NCBI GenBank assembly: GCA_036346405.1
Contig: CM070548.1
Coordinates: 68,543,739 to 68,607,738, forward strand
Length of the DNA stretch: 64,000 nt
From: Phyllostachys edulis
Taxonomy: Eukaryota > Streptophyta > Magnoliopsida > Poales > Poaceae
Direction: 5' to 3'
The notes beneath the pieces were generated by a model. That model searched no databases, was not told where the DNA came from, and worked only from the letters and a program-made list of their open reading frames with translations. This document shows positions 22,941-34,155 of this stretch, in pieces; the first letter of the stretch is position 1; each line of letters begins with the position of its first letter. Position numbers and translations under genes: made by a program.

Positions 22941-24590
22941 TTACAAATGTTCTATTTCCCGGCACTTATGGCAATACTTACCATTTTGCCTCACAAACCT
23001 TGTGGGCTTGTTTACTGGTTTCTTACCTTTCTTGGGCACATACCCAAGTCCTTCTTTATTGAATGAGCACCTTTGCTCACTCAAAAGCTTGTCAAGGGTG
23101 GCCTTACCCTTGAAGCACCTTTCTAAGCTTTTGCTTAGCTTGGTCACTTGCTCTTTTAGCTTATTGTTTTCAACAATAAGTTTTGCATTATTATGCTCAA
23201 CATTATCATGATTAGCATTAGTACTAGAGCAACATGACATAGCAATAGGATCATTACATGAAATAGATGCAATAGTTTTAGCAATTTCTATACTAGACAT
23301 ATCATCAATAATATCACATGTAATTTCTACACTAGAGCAAGACTTGCTTGAATTTTCATGGATAAGCAAGTCATGAGCTTTCTTCAGCTCCTCATAAGAA
23401 TCTTTTAGAGAAATATGCTTTCTCTTCAAGACCTTATATTTTGACATTTCTTTTCCAAGATATTCATTTAAGTCTTCAAGCATATCCATTAATTCATCAT
23501 AAGTTGGTTCACCATTAGTAATGGATTTTACCTTATCTCCTTTTGCCAAGAGGCAAGTAGGAGTGGAGAATAGCGACGGAGCTTTCTTGATGGCGATGCC
23601 AACAAGTCTCTTCTTCTTGGAGGACTCATCCTCATCGGAGTCGGAGTCGCTTGATTCCTTATTGGAATCCCACTGTCCAATGTGGGCTTCATGCTTGCCA
23701 TCTTTGTGAAGCTTCTTGAAGAGCTTCTTCTTGCCACTATACTCCTTCTTCTTGAATGACTTGCTCTTGTTATCCTTCTTTGCGGGGCAATGGGAAACAA
23801 TGTGTCCTTTCTATTCACAATTATAGCACCGAATGTTGCTATAACGATTGTTGTCACTTGAGTATTGCCCTTTCTTGTTCTTGTCGAAGTTGAAGCTTCT
23901 ACATGAGCGTCTCTTCATGAATTTCTTCATTCTTCTCACAAGAAAAGAAAACTCCTCTTCGGAGTCTTCTTCTTCATCCTCATCATCACTTGATTCTGCT
24001 TTGGCCTTGAAAGCGGTAATTTTCTTCTTTAAGGGAGACGACTCCAAGAGCTCTTCCTTGTCTTTCTTGAACAACTCATTGGTGATGAGGTTGCCCAAAA
24101 GTCCTGTTGGCGTCATTCTTGGCAACTTGGTAGCGTTGAGAAATAACGTCACCAACGTTTCATACTTGTCCAGAAGTGCCCTAAGTATCTTGTGCATAAT
24201 ATCAACATCAAGAAGGTTAGTGCCAAGGTATTTGAGCTCATTCACAATGTTGTTGAGTCTTGAATACATCTCATTGATGTTTTCATGAGGCAACATTATG
24301 AATATCTTATATTTGATCCGAAGCCTATGCAATTTGGCTTCTTTGACCGTGGATGTTCCCTCATGGATTTCCGAGAGGGTGGTCCAAATATCATGAGCGG
24401 TTTCTAAATTGCTCACTCTATTGAACTCATCCGCGTTCAAAGCACTAAAGAGAGTATTCATAGCTTGGGCATCTAAATGAGCATTACGTGCCTCTTGATC
24501 CGTGGGAGCTAGTGGATTAAGGGGCATGATGTAACTCTCATTTACGATTTTCCAAATGCTCGGACTCATGGCTTTTAAATAAATTGACAT
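22941..24590 (-). pseudogene. Sirevirus-like gag
   Basis: A single frame covers a copia gag domain (DIWTTLSEIHEGTSTVKEAK, INEMYSRLNNIVNELKYLG) and an acidic stretch. A zinc knuckle follows, where CYNCE is followed by a TAG (23811-23813) and then KGHIVSHC. Next come a lysine/serine-rich segment and a coiled-coil region (AKLIVENNKLKEQVTKLSK). A second knuckle-like start, CHKCREIEHL, precedes the final stop. Apart from the stop inside the first knuckle the frame is open for about 550 codons. Long Gag proteins with a coiled coil are typical of Sireviruses. Confidence 0.87.
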
Positions 24591-24708
24591 TCTAATTTTT
24601 CAATAAGCATAATTAAAGCCATCAAACATATGAGCCTTTCCTATAGCAATTCCCTCACTAGCCATCCTTTTCTCTCTTAGACGGTTAAGTCTAAATCAAT
24701 AAGAGACC

Positions 24709-24722
24709 AAGCTCTGATACCA
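24709..24722 (-). other. Primer binding site, initiator tRNA-Met type
   Basis: On the minus strand TGGTATCAGAGCTTGG starts two bases inside the 5' LTR boundary. TGGTATCAGAGC is the standard complement of the 3' end of plant initiator methionine tRNA used by copia elements. Confidence 0.92.
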
Positions 24723-24724
24723 CT

Positions 24725-26294
24725 TGTAGGATCAAGGATAACTGACTAGAGGGGGGTGAATAGGAGGTTTTTAAACTTTTTGACAACTTAACAAATTAAG
24801 CTAATTAATAACTTAGTCTAAACTAGATACAATTCTAGCCAAGCAATTCAACAAAAGATAAAAGCAAGAATTGTAAATACGGAATAAGTAAAGACAAGAA
24901 ATAACCACAATGAGACCAGAAAGTTTTTCCCGTGGTATCGAAGACTTGCTGGTCTTCACTAGTCCATGTTGAGGAAGCTTGACAATTCAAGCTGGCTTCA
25001 CGACTTAAGCCTTCCCTCAATCACTATGGGTAGTTCTTCCTCCGCTCCAGAGATGGCGAACTCCAAGCCACTCACAATCTTGGTACCGGGCCTCTTCACA
25101 AGCTTCTTGAAGAGATTACTGTGCGATCACCGCCAAGCCGTCTAGGAGTTCAGCAAAACTCCAAAAGTAATAAATCAATAGCCTTCGCTTGACGGCACTC
25201 AAGTGCAAGAGGATCAACTAGAACGAATGGATGCACTTGAATGAACTCAACAAGCTCACAATGAATGCACAAGAGTGTTTTGAGTGTTGAGAGGATGCTC
25301 AAGGTTCTATAGATGGTAAATGAACTCTAGCACCCTGTCCTTGAGCAGGTGGAAGGGCTATTTATAACCCCCACCAACAAATATGACCGTTGGGGAAGAA
25401 ATCCCCAACTTTCAGCGAGATGTGGTATGACCGCCAACTAAGGAGCAGTACGACCGCGTCCTTGTCAGAGCACAGTAACGGCTAGAACAATGGCATTAAT
25501 TACTCTGACATAGCCGTTGAAAATTCCCGAGCGGTACGACCGCCAACCAAGTTGCGGTACTACCGCTTGATCCAGTCGTACCGCATGAAGGAGCGGTACT
25601 ACCGATTGTAGGATTTCCAATTTCATTGAAAAGAGGTGCTCTGTGGAAAATACGTACCGCCACATAGAAATCGGTACAACCGCTGAGCGGTACTACCGAT
25701 TACCAACAAGAGGCACCGAACCAAAATACACCTCTACTGTTTTAAACGTACCGCTAACTAGAAAACAGAACGACCACAATGTGGTAGTACCGCTTCAAGA
25801 GCCGGTTGTACCGCATTAGCGATCAGTTGGCAGAAATGTTCAGAACACGGTAATACTTCCAAGTGATGCGCGGTCATACCGCTTTAAGTGGTACTACCGC
25901 CAGTTAGCCTGCGGTACTACCGTTTGCTGACAAAAGCACTTAGAGCTTTGAAATTCAAATACAAATGCATGCATGATCCTAAATTGATCCAAATAGCACA
26001 ATAACATGCTATCAAGCTACTAGTCACGATCCCTCTTAATAGTACGGCATTTAACCTATAATCCGGTCTTCCAACCAATTCTCCTAAGACCGGTAAAACA
26101 TAAAAGGATCCTAGACTACTTGTACCTTGTCTTTGAGCCATGTAGGTCTTCATGTTGTCCTTTGGCACGCATCTTCACGTCATCAAACTTACCAATGGGA
26201 CTTAACCTTGTAAATACTCAATAAACACGTTAATCCCATATTCACATATTATCATTAATTACCAAAACTATTTTTAGGGGCCTAGATGCTTTTA
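24725..26294 (-). repeat. Right LTR (5' LTR) of the Sirevirus-like element
   Basis: It is about 1,570 bases long and collinear with 14906-16468. On the plus strand it begins TGTAGGATCAAGG and ends TGCTTTTA, one base off the TGCTTTCA of the left LTR. It contains the same palindrome-rich segment at 25430-25925. As the 5' LTR it would carry the promoter that drives the minus-strand genes. Confidence 0.92.
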
Positions 26295-27679
26295 CGTTCT
26301 TCGCCCTAGTGCTTATAAAAGCTCCTCAGTGTCCCCTTCATCCCTTTTTCAACACCACCAGGCCATCTCCTACCTCTTTTTCTCCTTCCACCAAGAGAAT
26401 CATCAAAGAACTCAAGCTTCCATTTTCTGGCCGAGCGCCACCACAGGGATTTGGCCGACATAGTGGTTTCCTTTTAATTCTCTCCGTGTCATATCATGTT
26501 CTAGGGGCCTAGTAGTTTATCCCCTAACTTAATTGTGGCTGTTGATCGCAGGAGACCGCGCAAGGACCATTCGTCTCCATCTCCGGTTGGAAGTACCATT
26601 TTCCTCCACCACATCAGCTCTAGTGAGCCTTTATACAATAACCTTCTCCCTGAGCATCTACTTGGTTTTTTCAAGCTACCCCGATCTCCATTTTCCCTTC
26701 TCCTTCCTCACGGTTTCCCCTCCACGTCGACCTCACCGCCGCAGCCACGGGTCTCCGTCGCTAGCTCATCTCCGGCGAACCTTTCCTCTCCGCGTCATAC
26801 TAGTGAGCTCAGTGAACTCTCCTGTTGCTTATGCGCGCACTCATTCGCGCGAAAAATTGCTGGGTCATTTTTACCACCTTGGCCGTAACTCCCACTCTGC
26901 CTCGCCGCGTCACGCCGCCACTCCAACTCGTCTCCGGCGAAGCTCTGACCACCATCTTGTGTGCATTAGCGTTAGGGGTCCGTTTTGGGCCTTTGGCCAG
27001 CACCGCCGTGGCCTAGATCACCAGCGAGCCGCCAGGCAAGCTCGCGACCGAGAACGTTGTGTGGGCGGAAAACCGACAACACTGTAGCACTGTCTTTCAC
27101 TAGCATAATTTATGGCATTAGGTTAAGCTATCATTATCCCTAAGTTAATTACTCTTTGTGTTTCTCTATCGTGTGGGCCCGCGAATGTTTACTGAAGTTA
27201 TTTAAACCTGATTTCTCTTTTAGTCACCGACAAGTGGGCTCGATGTGCACAGTAAACAGCTTGGTGGCCCATGGACCCTAGTACTGTGATGTGAACTTTC
27301 GGTTCACACACTATTCCGTGAACTCTAGACTATGACACGTGGGCCCGTGGCCATTTGACCGGGTCTGTGTTGACTAGATCAGCCTTGACCGTGGTCCCAC
27401 CGGTCAGTGACCGTGGCTAGGTTAGGCTGTTTATAAAAAGTATCAAATGCTTTCATGAATTCCGAATTGGTTTATTGCGTACTATTAATTGTTTGAACTT
27501 CAAAATTGCATAAGTATTTCTCTGTAACTCCAATTGGTGTGAAATTAATTTTATTGGGACCCTCTATTAGTTTACTTTATTGTAGAATAGGTTTTGAGTA
27601 TTGACGAGAATTAAAACCTCTATGTATTATTTTAATACATAATAAAAGACCATACGTCTTCATGGTCGTAACCCCTAAG

Positions 27680-27704
27680 ACTAACGACCTCCACGGTCGT
27701 TAGT
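27680..27704. repeat. Perfect 10-bp inverted repeat in gypsy LTR
   Basis: ACTAACGACC at 27680-27689 is exactly complementary to GGTCGTTAGT at 27695-27704, with a 5-base loop. It lies in the LTR. Confidence 0.9.
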
Positions 27705-28128
27705 ATTCTAAAGGTTACTTAATGGGTACCGGCAGTGGGATGAGGCTTTGTGCCTAATCCCGACGAGATAACCGCCGTAAAATTACCGAATCGGTATTTC
27801 TTATCGTATGATGAATGGAACACATGTTATACGATCCATTCCACGCGATGGTACAACCACGAGACATCGACTATTAACCACCCTACGGTTAAGCTCTTCA
27901 CAGTAACCGCAAGGAAGTTAGCACGTTGCTAATCGCTTCCACCGTTCCGACCGATCGTAACGTTTCACCGAGGACGTCTTCTCCAGAGTAATCGCCACCT
28001 CTTCGAAGTTATTTAAAGGTGAAGCGCCTGAGACACAATGAACACAAGAAGACCAAGACCAAAAAGACAAGAACAACGACAGTTCAACAAGAATACACGA
28101 AGCCTAAGCGGTGGAATTAGAAGCTAGA

Positions 28129-28163
28129 TAATCAGACTTAGACTCATATTCTAAGTCTGATTA
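28129..28163. repeat. Perfect 14-bp inverted repeat in gypsy LTR
   Basis: TAATCAGACTTAGA at 28129-28142 pairs exactly with TCTAAGTCTGATTA at 28150-28163 around a 7-base loop. It lies downstream of a TTATTTAAAGG box near 28008, in what could be the transcribed part of the LTR. Confidence 0.92.
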
Positions 28164-30822
28164 CCCGATTAGACATTCCCCCATTCAGTGTAATTCAGGG
28201 TAGTACTTAGCCACATCTTGTAAAACCCAGTTCATATCAATAAAGAGCGACCCCCATTCCATTCCAGGATATTCCACGTCATTTTCCTCGTTCATTTTCG
28301 TAAGATCGGCGACTTGATCGTCGACAAGTATGTTACTATCACTGAAAAACTTATTTTTTTAAATTATTTGTGCACTGCTTTCATGACTTTGAAGAATCAT
28401 AAGAAATTCATTTTAACTCCAAATGAAGTGAATCAATTTTTGTTGTTCTTATAATGTCATGCTCTGTCTACCATTAAATTTTCGTGTGCACCAACTCTTT
28501 GGAATTTTTTGCATGAACAGTAACCGAAAGTTAAATTCCATGATCTCCTTTCCGGTGGATTTGTTTAGGCTATACCTTTTGCATACATCATCCAAATCAA
28601 ATGATTTTTATTTCTAAATTTATTTAAAATCATGCTCTACCTTCTGTGCGAATTTCATGATTTTTGGATGATTTTTAATTTTTGATTATTTTCGGTATTT
28701 CTCGTTCTTATTGGTTCTTCTCAATTCTTTTAATAGGTTTCGACGATTCTATTGAATACGAGAGTGATCATCGGCAGTAAGTGGATTATCTTCAGCAAGA
28801 CAAGCAATTCTTCCTTTGATGCACGTTGATCCTACGATGTTCGCATGCTAATATTTTAATTTCAACTGTATGTATACATGCTATATTGACAAGTATTTTC
28901 TCAGTCCGCGATAGTTTACCTGAATAGTTACATGAACTATAGGTAAACATCTATCCTCTACCATTAAGCCTAGGTTTACATCTGCTGTGATTTACAACTC
29001 AATGGATGGGCTACAGTCACTTTATATTTAGTATGCGAGTTGTTGTCGCTTAGCCATGCTTAGAACAGTAGTCTGGGGATCATCGCTTCGGCGATGGTCA
29101 TTACAACATCACTTTAAATACTTGAGTCAGGGTACTTATGTAAATATAATATTTGGAAAAACTAAAAATAAAAATAAAAAGATTTAGACTTGGGCACATG
29201 GTTGGTGGGTGTGATTACTGGATGTGTGGTTGTGTGCTCGGGTCAACAAGGACCGAACATCTTATCTCACTGAACTAAGCATTATTGTGTGCATCCATAT
29301 GAGAGTATTGGGAACCCCTCTTGACCTAGTACCTTGGCATGTGTTAGCTCTGAGTCGCAGGTTGGGGGTTGTGTGTTGTGTTAAAAAAGGGAAATGTGTT
29401 GTGTTGTTGGGTGTGCAGGAGTGGGATCCTGACTAGGCTCCCACACCGAGGGGCATTGTAGTTATCTGATGCTTTACCCCGAGAGATAGTTGACTGAGGC
29501 TTTACAATGACTTTGACACAACGTATGAGTTTCTATCCATACGAGCGGCTCGTAGTTAATACATAACATTGGAAAACGTCTCGTATGACTTAGCCTTGCC
29601 GGCATACCAAAGGAAGTGTGCTCTATAGCTTGGAAAAAAAGGCGGTCTGACATATGGGTAAAGTTTTACACCCCTGTAGGGTTTAATATATTCGAATAGC
29701 CACATCCTTGGTTATGGACACGCTTAGGGGGGGTCTTTCAAGAGTTAGACTATAACATTTTGATAAAACTTGAAAATGGATGGTATGAATGGATAATTCG
29801 TGCTATTGTTGTGGTGGCTGCGGGAAGTCACCTCTAAGATGATTAATTATGTTTATAGTTGTTGTCTCTCTGATATTTGAATAATTAAAAATTGTTTTAA
29901 TAAATTGACTTCAATCTATTACATCATTGCTAATAAAATGTTGCTTTACGCTGAAAATGAACTCTATAGCCATCTCCTTTGAATCAAGCCTGCATGTAGC
30001 TATGTATATGTTTGTTAATCGTAAGTCATGCGAGTACAATTTTTGTACTCAATTGCATTGTCTAATTGCTGCAGAGGAGGTTGACCCCTAAGCGGTTGAC
30101 TTTTGTGAGACTGACTTCACTCTCGACGACTAGCTTGGTGTTTCTAGTCGGTTGCCTTGTGGGTCAGTTATCTTATGACAGGTGTTTTTACTACATACTT
30201 AACTCTTTTATATGGAATCTTAATGTATGTTTGGATATGTTGTAAATTATGAAAACTTCGGTAATATAATAACTTGTGTATGGAGTTGATGTTTAATTTT
30301 TGTAAAGTGTATGCGTACTGCTATTCTGGGAAGTACATATACACCGAGAGCGGGGAAATTTGATTTGTGATGCTAGAACCAACGGAAATGTTAAGCATTA
30401 CAAATTAAATTGCCCGACGGCTCTCATAATTATGTTTTAATTATCATTAATTATGTTTAAATTAATTCTGAATATTTGCTTCCATGCAAAAACAGATCAG
30501 TCGAACAGTGCACGCGTTCAGCCATTCCTTGAGCCAGTGGTGGCCAGTCGTACGTGGGCATTGCAGATAGCCGACTCTGCAAGACAGCAATTATTAATCC
30601 CTCTACAACAAATCCCGATCACTAAGAAGCCCACAAGCAGGAAGAGAACAAATTAACCTGGATGCTAGCAGTAGCAATTTAATGACGTACTAGCATCAAC
30701 CGATGCTTGTGCCACTGTGCGAGTCCCTTGTGGCTCGCAACTGGACACGCTTGGCTTTGCTGTATGTACTCTTGTCTTAATCGAACCAGTCCAAGCTCCG
30801 ACTAATTTTCTGGTACTGTCAC

Positions 30823-31116
30823 TGTTGAAAAATCCTTAATACTGTTTAAGTTTAAGTTTTGTTTTGTATAGCTGAATTGGTAGTCATGAACATTGATGGC
30901 ACTAATTGACTGAAAGTGGGAAGGTGGCTGTAGGTGCATATAGTATTTAAGTTACTTATTTGTATGTAAGTTACTTGTTATTAGCTAGTATAAATAAAGA
31001 GAAGCAAAGGAGAAAAGCAGTGCAGTTTTCAGGCAGCACAAAAACTTGTCTCGTGAGTTCATTTTCGTCTTTGCGTCCACAGTGTGCATGCGTTTGATCC
31101 TTAGGCAGTTCCAACA
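30823..31116 (+). repeat. Left LTR of compact element
   Basis: It matches 32062-32363 along its whole length with roughly 85 percent identity by eye. It contains TATAAATA at 30989-30996. Confidence 0.9.
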
Positions 31117-31119
31117 TTT

Positions 31120-31131
31120 CGTATCAGAGTG
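31120..31131 (+). other. Primer binding site of compact element
   Basis: CGTATCAGAGTG lies three bases after the LTR end. It differs by two bases from the standard TGGTATCAGAGC. Confidence 0.75.
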
Positions 31132-32061
31132 AGGTTCAATATGAGGAGAGTGCTCACCTGGTGGCGCTGGTGGCGGAGACGCGGCGCAAGGTGCGGCGAC
31201 CAGTGGGGCGTGTCGCACGACCGCGGCCGCGAGGGCGACGAATGTCACGGCCGAGAGCAGGTGTGTGCGAGCAGGCGCCAAGACAGGTGGCTGCAAGCGC
31301 GGGCGTACACGTGAGGCACGCAGCAGCGAACGCAGTGGCGGGCAGTGTCTTGGCGTGCAAGGGCGGTGGCGATGTAGCACCACGCAGGTGCTAGCGCACC
31401 GTAAGCGGCAGCGTGATCGGCGTCTGGCGTGGAGCATGCGGCTCGCATGGTGAGAGCCGAGCGTTTGGCGAAGGTGCATAAGTCTTTGGCGATGAGCCAT
31501 TGCAGCACCATGTGCTCAGGAGCACGACAATGAAGGTCCGAGCAGGCAGCATGGTGTGCCGGAATCGCACGTGACGTGCGCACCGGCGGCTGCGGATGTG
31601 GATGAAGAGATCTTGTTCTCTTTGTGTTCATCATGTTTAGTTATGTTGCACGGCTTAGTTGGCGTATAGAGTCATAGTAGTGGGCTAAATCCAAGAGAGT
31701 TGCATGTGTAGCATCATGGTGTAGTGGACGGATCGGCAGTGAACTGAGTGGATCAGCAGTCAAGTGGAGCTAGCAGTTGTGTGCACATGCATGTGTTATT
31801 GGATCAATCATGTGTTAGTGGTTAGTGCATGTAGCTGTAAGGACGTGAGCATGTACACGTTGCCGAGTGTGAGATTAGCTCTAGATGTGTTCGAGCTAGT
31901 TGAGAAGGCATGCACGTGAGATGAGTTGGTCCTCCTTAAAAGTAGTTGCATACATCCATCTAGTGGAGATAATGCATAGCGTGAGTTAGTCTTCTGCGTG
32001 TGGCAAGAGGTTGCGGGTGATCCGCAACGGTGAGTCAACGCATCAAGGATTAGGGGGTGTT

Positions 32062-32363
32062 TGTTGAATAATCCGTAATATTGTTTAAGTTTTAGTTTTG
32101 GTTTGCATAGTTAAATTGGTAGTTATGAACATTAATGACACTAATTACCTGAAGGTGGGTAGGTGGGAAGGTGACTGTAGGTGCATGTAGTGCCTAAGTT
32201 ACTTGTTTGCATATAAGTTATTTGTTATTTGCTAGTATAAATAAAGAGAAGAAAATAAGAAAAGCAGTATAGTTTTTGGGTAGCACCAAAACTTGCCTTG
32301 TGAGTTCATCTTCATCTTTACATCCATGGTGTGCGTGCTTTTGATCCTTGGCCAGTTCCAACA
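32062..32363 (+). repeat. Right LTR of compact element, directly upstream of FMO gene
   Basis: It is a 302-base direct repeat of the left LTR. It ends only 62 bases before the FMO start codon, so any transcript starting inside it in the plus direction would run straight into that gene. Confidence 0.9.
32236..32243 (+). promoter_or_regulatory. TATA box in LTR, candidate promoter of the FMO gene
   Basis: TATAAATA lies in the right LTR, 183 bases before the FMO ATG, and the same box is kept in the left LTR. A start about 30 bases downstream would give a leader of about 150 bases. No other good TATA box lies between it and the ATG. Confidence 0.55.
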
Positions 32364-32425
32364 GCCACCACCTAACAAAAAGGAGAGTCCGCCAGTCTCC
32401 AACGCTAGCTGCGTGAAGTACGTTG

Positions 32426-34155
32426 ATGGATATGGTCCGCAACAATCTCCCGGAGTCGAAGAAGGTATGCGTCATTGGGGCGGGCATGGCCGGGCTCGCG
32501 GCGGCGCGCGCGCTGCGCCAGGAGGGCCACGTCGTGACGGTGCTGGAGCAGAGCGGTGACGTGGGCGGGCAGTGGCTGTACGATCCGAGGACCGACAGCG
32601 CCGACCCGCTCGGCGTGGCGGGGGTGCACAGCAGCATGTACGCCTCCCTCCGGCTGCTCGGCCCCCGTGAGGCCATGGGCTTCTCCGACTTTCAGTTCGT
32701 GCCCAGGAACGGCGCCCTTGGCCGCGACCCGCGCCGCTTCCCGGGGCACCGCGAGGTGCACCTCTACCTCAAGGATTTCTGCGGCGCTTTCGGGCTCATG
32801 GACGTCGTCAAGCTCAACACCAGGGTCGTGCGCGTCGCCATGGCGCCGCCGCATCAAGGCGGCTGCGTCGACGTGCCGAAATGGGTGGTCAGATCCATAG
32901 GAACTGATCAGAACACGGAGATGGCCTGCATCGAGGAGGTGTTCGACGCTGTCGTCGTGGCAACCGGCCACTACTCGCAGCCAAGGCTGCCAATCGTCAA
33001 AGGTAGCTGAGCTTGCTAATCTGCTCGTTTCATACGGTAATCCAGTGTTAATCGCTGTTAATTCGCCCGCTCGAAATGTACTGATCAGGAATGGGGGAAT
33101 GGAGGCGGAGGCAGCTGCACAGCCACTCGTACCGGGTCCCGGACCCATTCCGCGACGAGGTACGTGCTCAACTGCTCATAATATAGTAACAGTCTAATTA
33201 ACGGCAACTGTGCCTAATCGTGTACGTGCTACTGTGGCTGTTAATATTGGAATTCTTGCGTGCACTGCAGGTGGTGGTGATGGTTGGTTGCGGCGACAGC
33301 GGCAAGGACATCGCACTAGACCTCCGCGCCGTCGCCAAGGAGGTGCACCTCTCCGCCAAGTCCATGGAGGAGGCCATGACGTCGGCAATGTCCAAGACGC
33401 TGGCCAGGCACGCCAACATGCACCTGCATCCGCAGATAGACTGTCTGTACGAGGACGGTCGGGTGGTGTTCGCCGACGGCTCCTGCGTCGTCGCTGACAC
33501 CATCATCTACTGCACCGGGTACTGGTACTCGTTCCCGTTCCTAGAGACGGCGGGGAGGGTCACCGTCGACGACAACCGTGTCGGGCCGCTGTTCGAGCAC
33601 ACCTTCCCGCCGTCGCTTGCGCCGTCCCTCTCCTTCGTCGGCATTCCGAGGAAGGTGATGGTGCCGTGGTTCTTCGAGGCGCAGGGGAAATGGATCGCCG
33701 AGGTGCTGTCCGGCAGGAGGATGCTGCCGCCGGAGGAGGAAATGCTGCGGGCCGTGGAGGAGCACTACCGCGCCAGGGAGCTCGCCGGCGTGCCAAAGAA
33801 GTACACTCATGACGTCGAACCTCTTGTGAGTACATGGTGGTTTAATTGTTGATTTGATTTAATTAGTATAGCGCGATGTCTGTGCGTGCCTGATTCTCTC
33901 GTTGACGATGGTCAGAAAATGTATGAGTTTGGGGAGAAGTACTGCGACTTCCCGCGCAGCGAGGATTGGAAGAGAGAGCTGATGATGAACATCAGCCGGA
34001 ACACGAACGACGACATGGAAACCTTCCGCGACCGCGACGACGACAGCGAGAACGTTCGGAAGTGCTTGAAGAAATGGTACGGCTTATCTGCTGAAGCTCA
34101 ATATCAAGCCCCTGTTGCTCCTCCTGCTGCACAAGCCATGGCTAGTGCGCTCTGA
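32426..34155 (+). CDS. Flavin-containing monooxygenase, four exons
   Basis: Class B monooxygenases use FAD, NADPH and oxygen to oxidise nitrogen or sulphur in small molecules. In plants the family includes GS-OX, FMO1 and YUCCA clades; this one looks closest to the GS-OX/FMO-like group, with substrate unknown. Predicted exons are 32426-33002, 33089-33159, 33271-33825 and 33916-34155, all with GT-AG junctions and matching phases, giving 480 residues, a normal length. Seen: FAD motif GAGMAG at 18-23, WRRRQLHSHSY at 197-207 (the FMO fingerprint, with HS-Y kept), NADPH motif GCGDSG at 222-227, and ATGHY at 179-183. A TGA at 32414-32416 excludes an earlier start. No stop or frameshift is present. 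The third base is strongly GC-biased, as in many grass genes. The promoter may come from the adjacent LTR. Confidence 0.92.

Larger units (their letters stand above)
14906..26294 (-). mobile_element. Sirevirus-like Ty1/copia element, near full length, minus strand
   Basis: Two long LTRs (14906-16468 and 24725-26294) flank an internal region that carries, on the minus strand, gag, protease, integrase, RT, RNase H and then a further ORF. A polypurine tract (16469-16495) and a tRNA-Met-type primer site (24709-24722) sit at the expected places. The LTR terminus, TGAAAGCATCTAG on the minus strand, and the GACTAGAGGGGGGTGAATA motif are characteristic of plant Sireviruses. The LTRs differ at about 6 of the first 140 bases compared by eye, so the insertion is not recent. 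It sits inside the gypsy LTR and carries several stops and frameshifts. The candidate target duplication is imperfect. Confidence 0.92.
26295..30426 (+). mobile_element. 3' segment of gypsy 3' LTR (copy 3)
   Basis: This continues the LTR interrupted at 14905. A TATAAAAG box lies at about 26315, followed by CT-rich leader-like DNA. Further on it has the same landmark order as copies 1, 2 and 4: AGACAAGCA...GTTGATCCTA at 28800, GTTTTACACCCCTGTAGGGT at 29663, GAGTACAATTTTTGTACTC at 30027, and an end in CGACGGCTCTCA at about 30426. No coding region was found; small ORFs at 26.3-27.0 kb are in CT-rich DNA. The whole LTR would be about 4.8 kb without the Sirevirus. Confidence 0.68.
30823..32363 (+). 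mobile_element. Compact non-autonomous LTR retrotransposon (copia-type ends)
   Basis: Two direct repeats of 294 and 302 bases, both starting TGTTGAA and ending CCAACA, flank about 945 bases with no gag or pol. The left LTR is followed by GTATCAGAGTG, a slightly mutated initiator-tRNA primer site, and the right LTR is preceded by GGATTAGGGGGTGTT, a polypurine tract. GTCAC before and GCCAC after (30818-30822, 32364-32368) form a target duplication with one mismatch. The size fits TRIM-like or small LARD-like elements, which depend on enzymes of an autonomous copia. The interior 31135-31640 is unusually GC-rich. Confidence 0.9.

Noticed and set aside
31130..31640. Overlapping arginine/cysteine-rich ORFs on both strands
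   Set aside because: They lie inside the compact retroelement in GC-rich DNA, overlap each other in several frames and show no domain or splice context.
32405..33148. Long minus-strand ORF (247 codons) opposite FMO exon 1
   Set aside because: It is the antisense shadow of a GC-biased FMO exon; histidine/alanine-rich with no domain.
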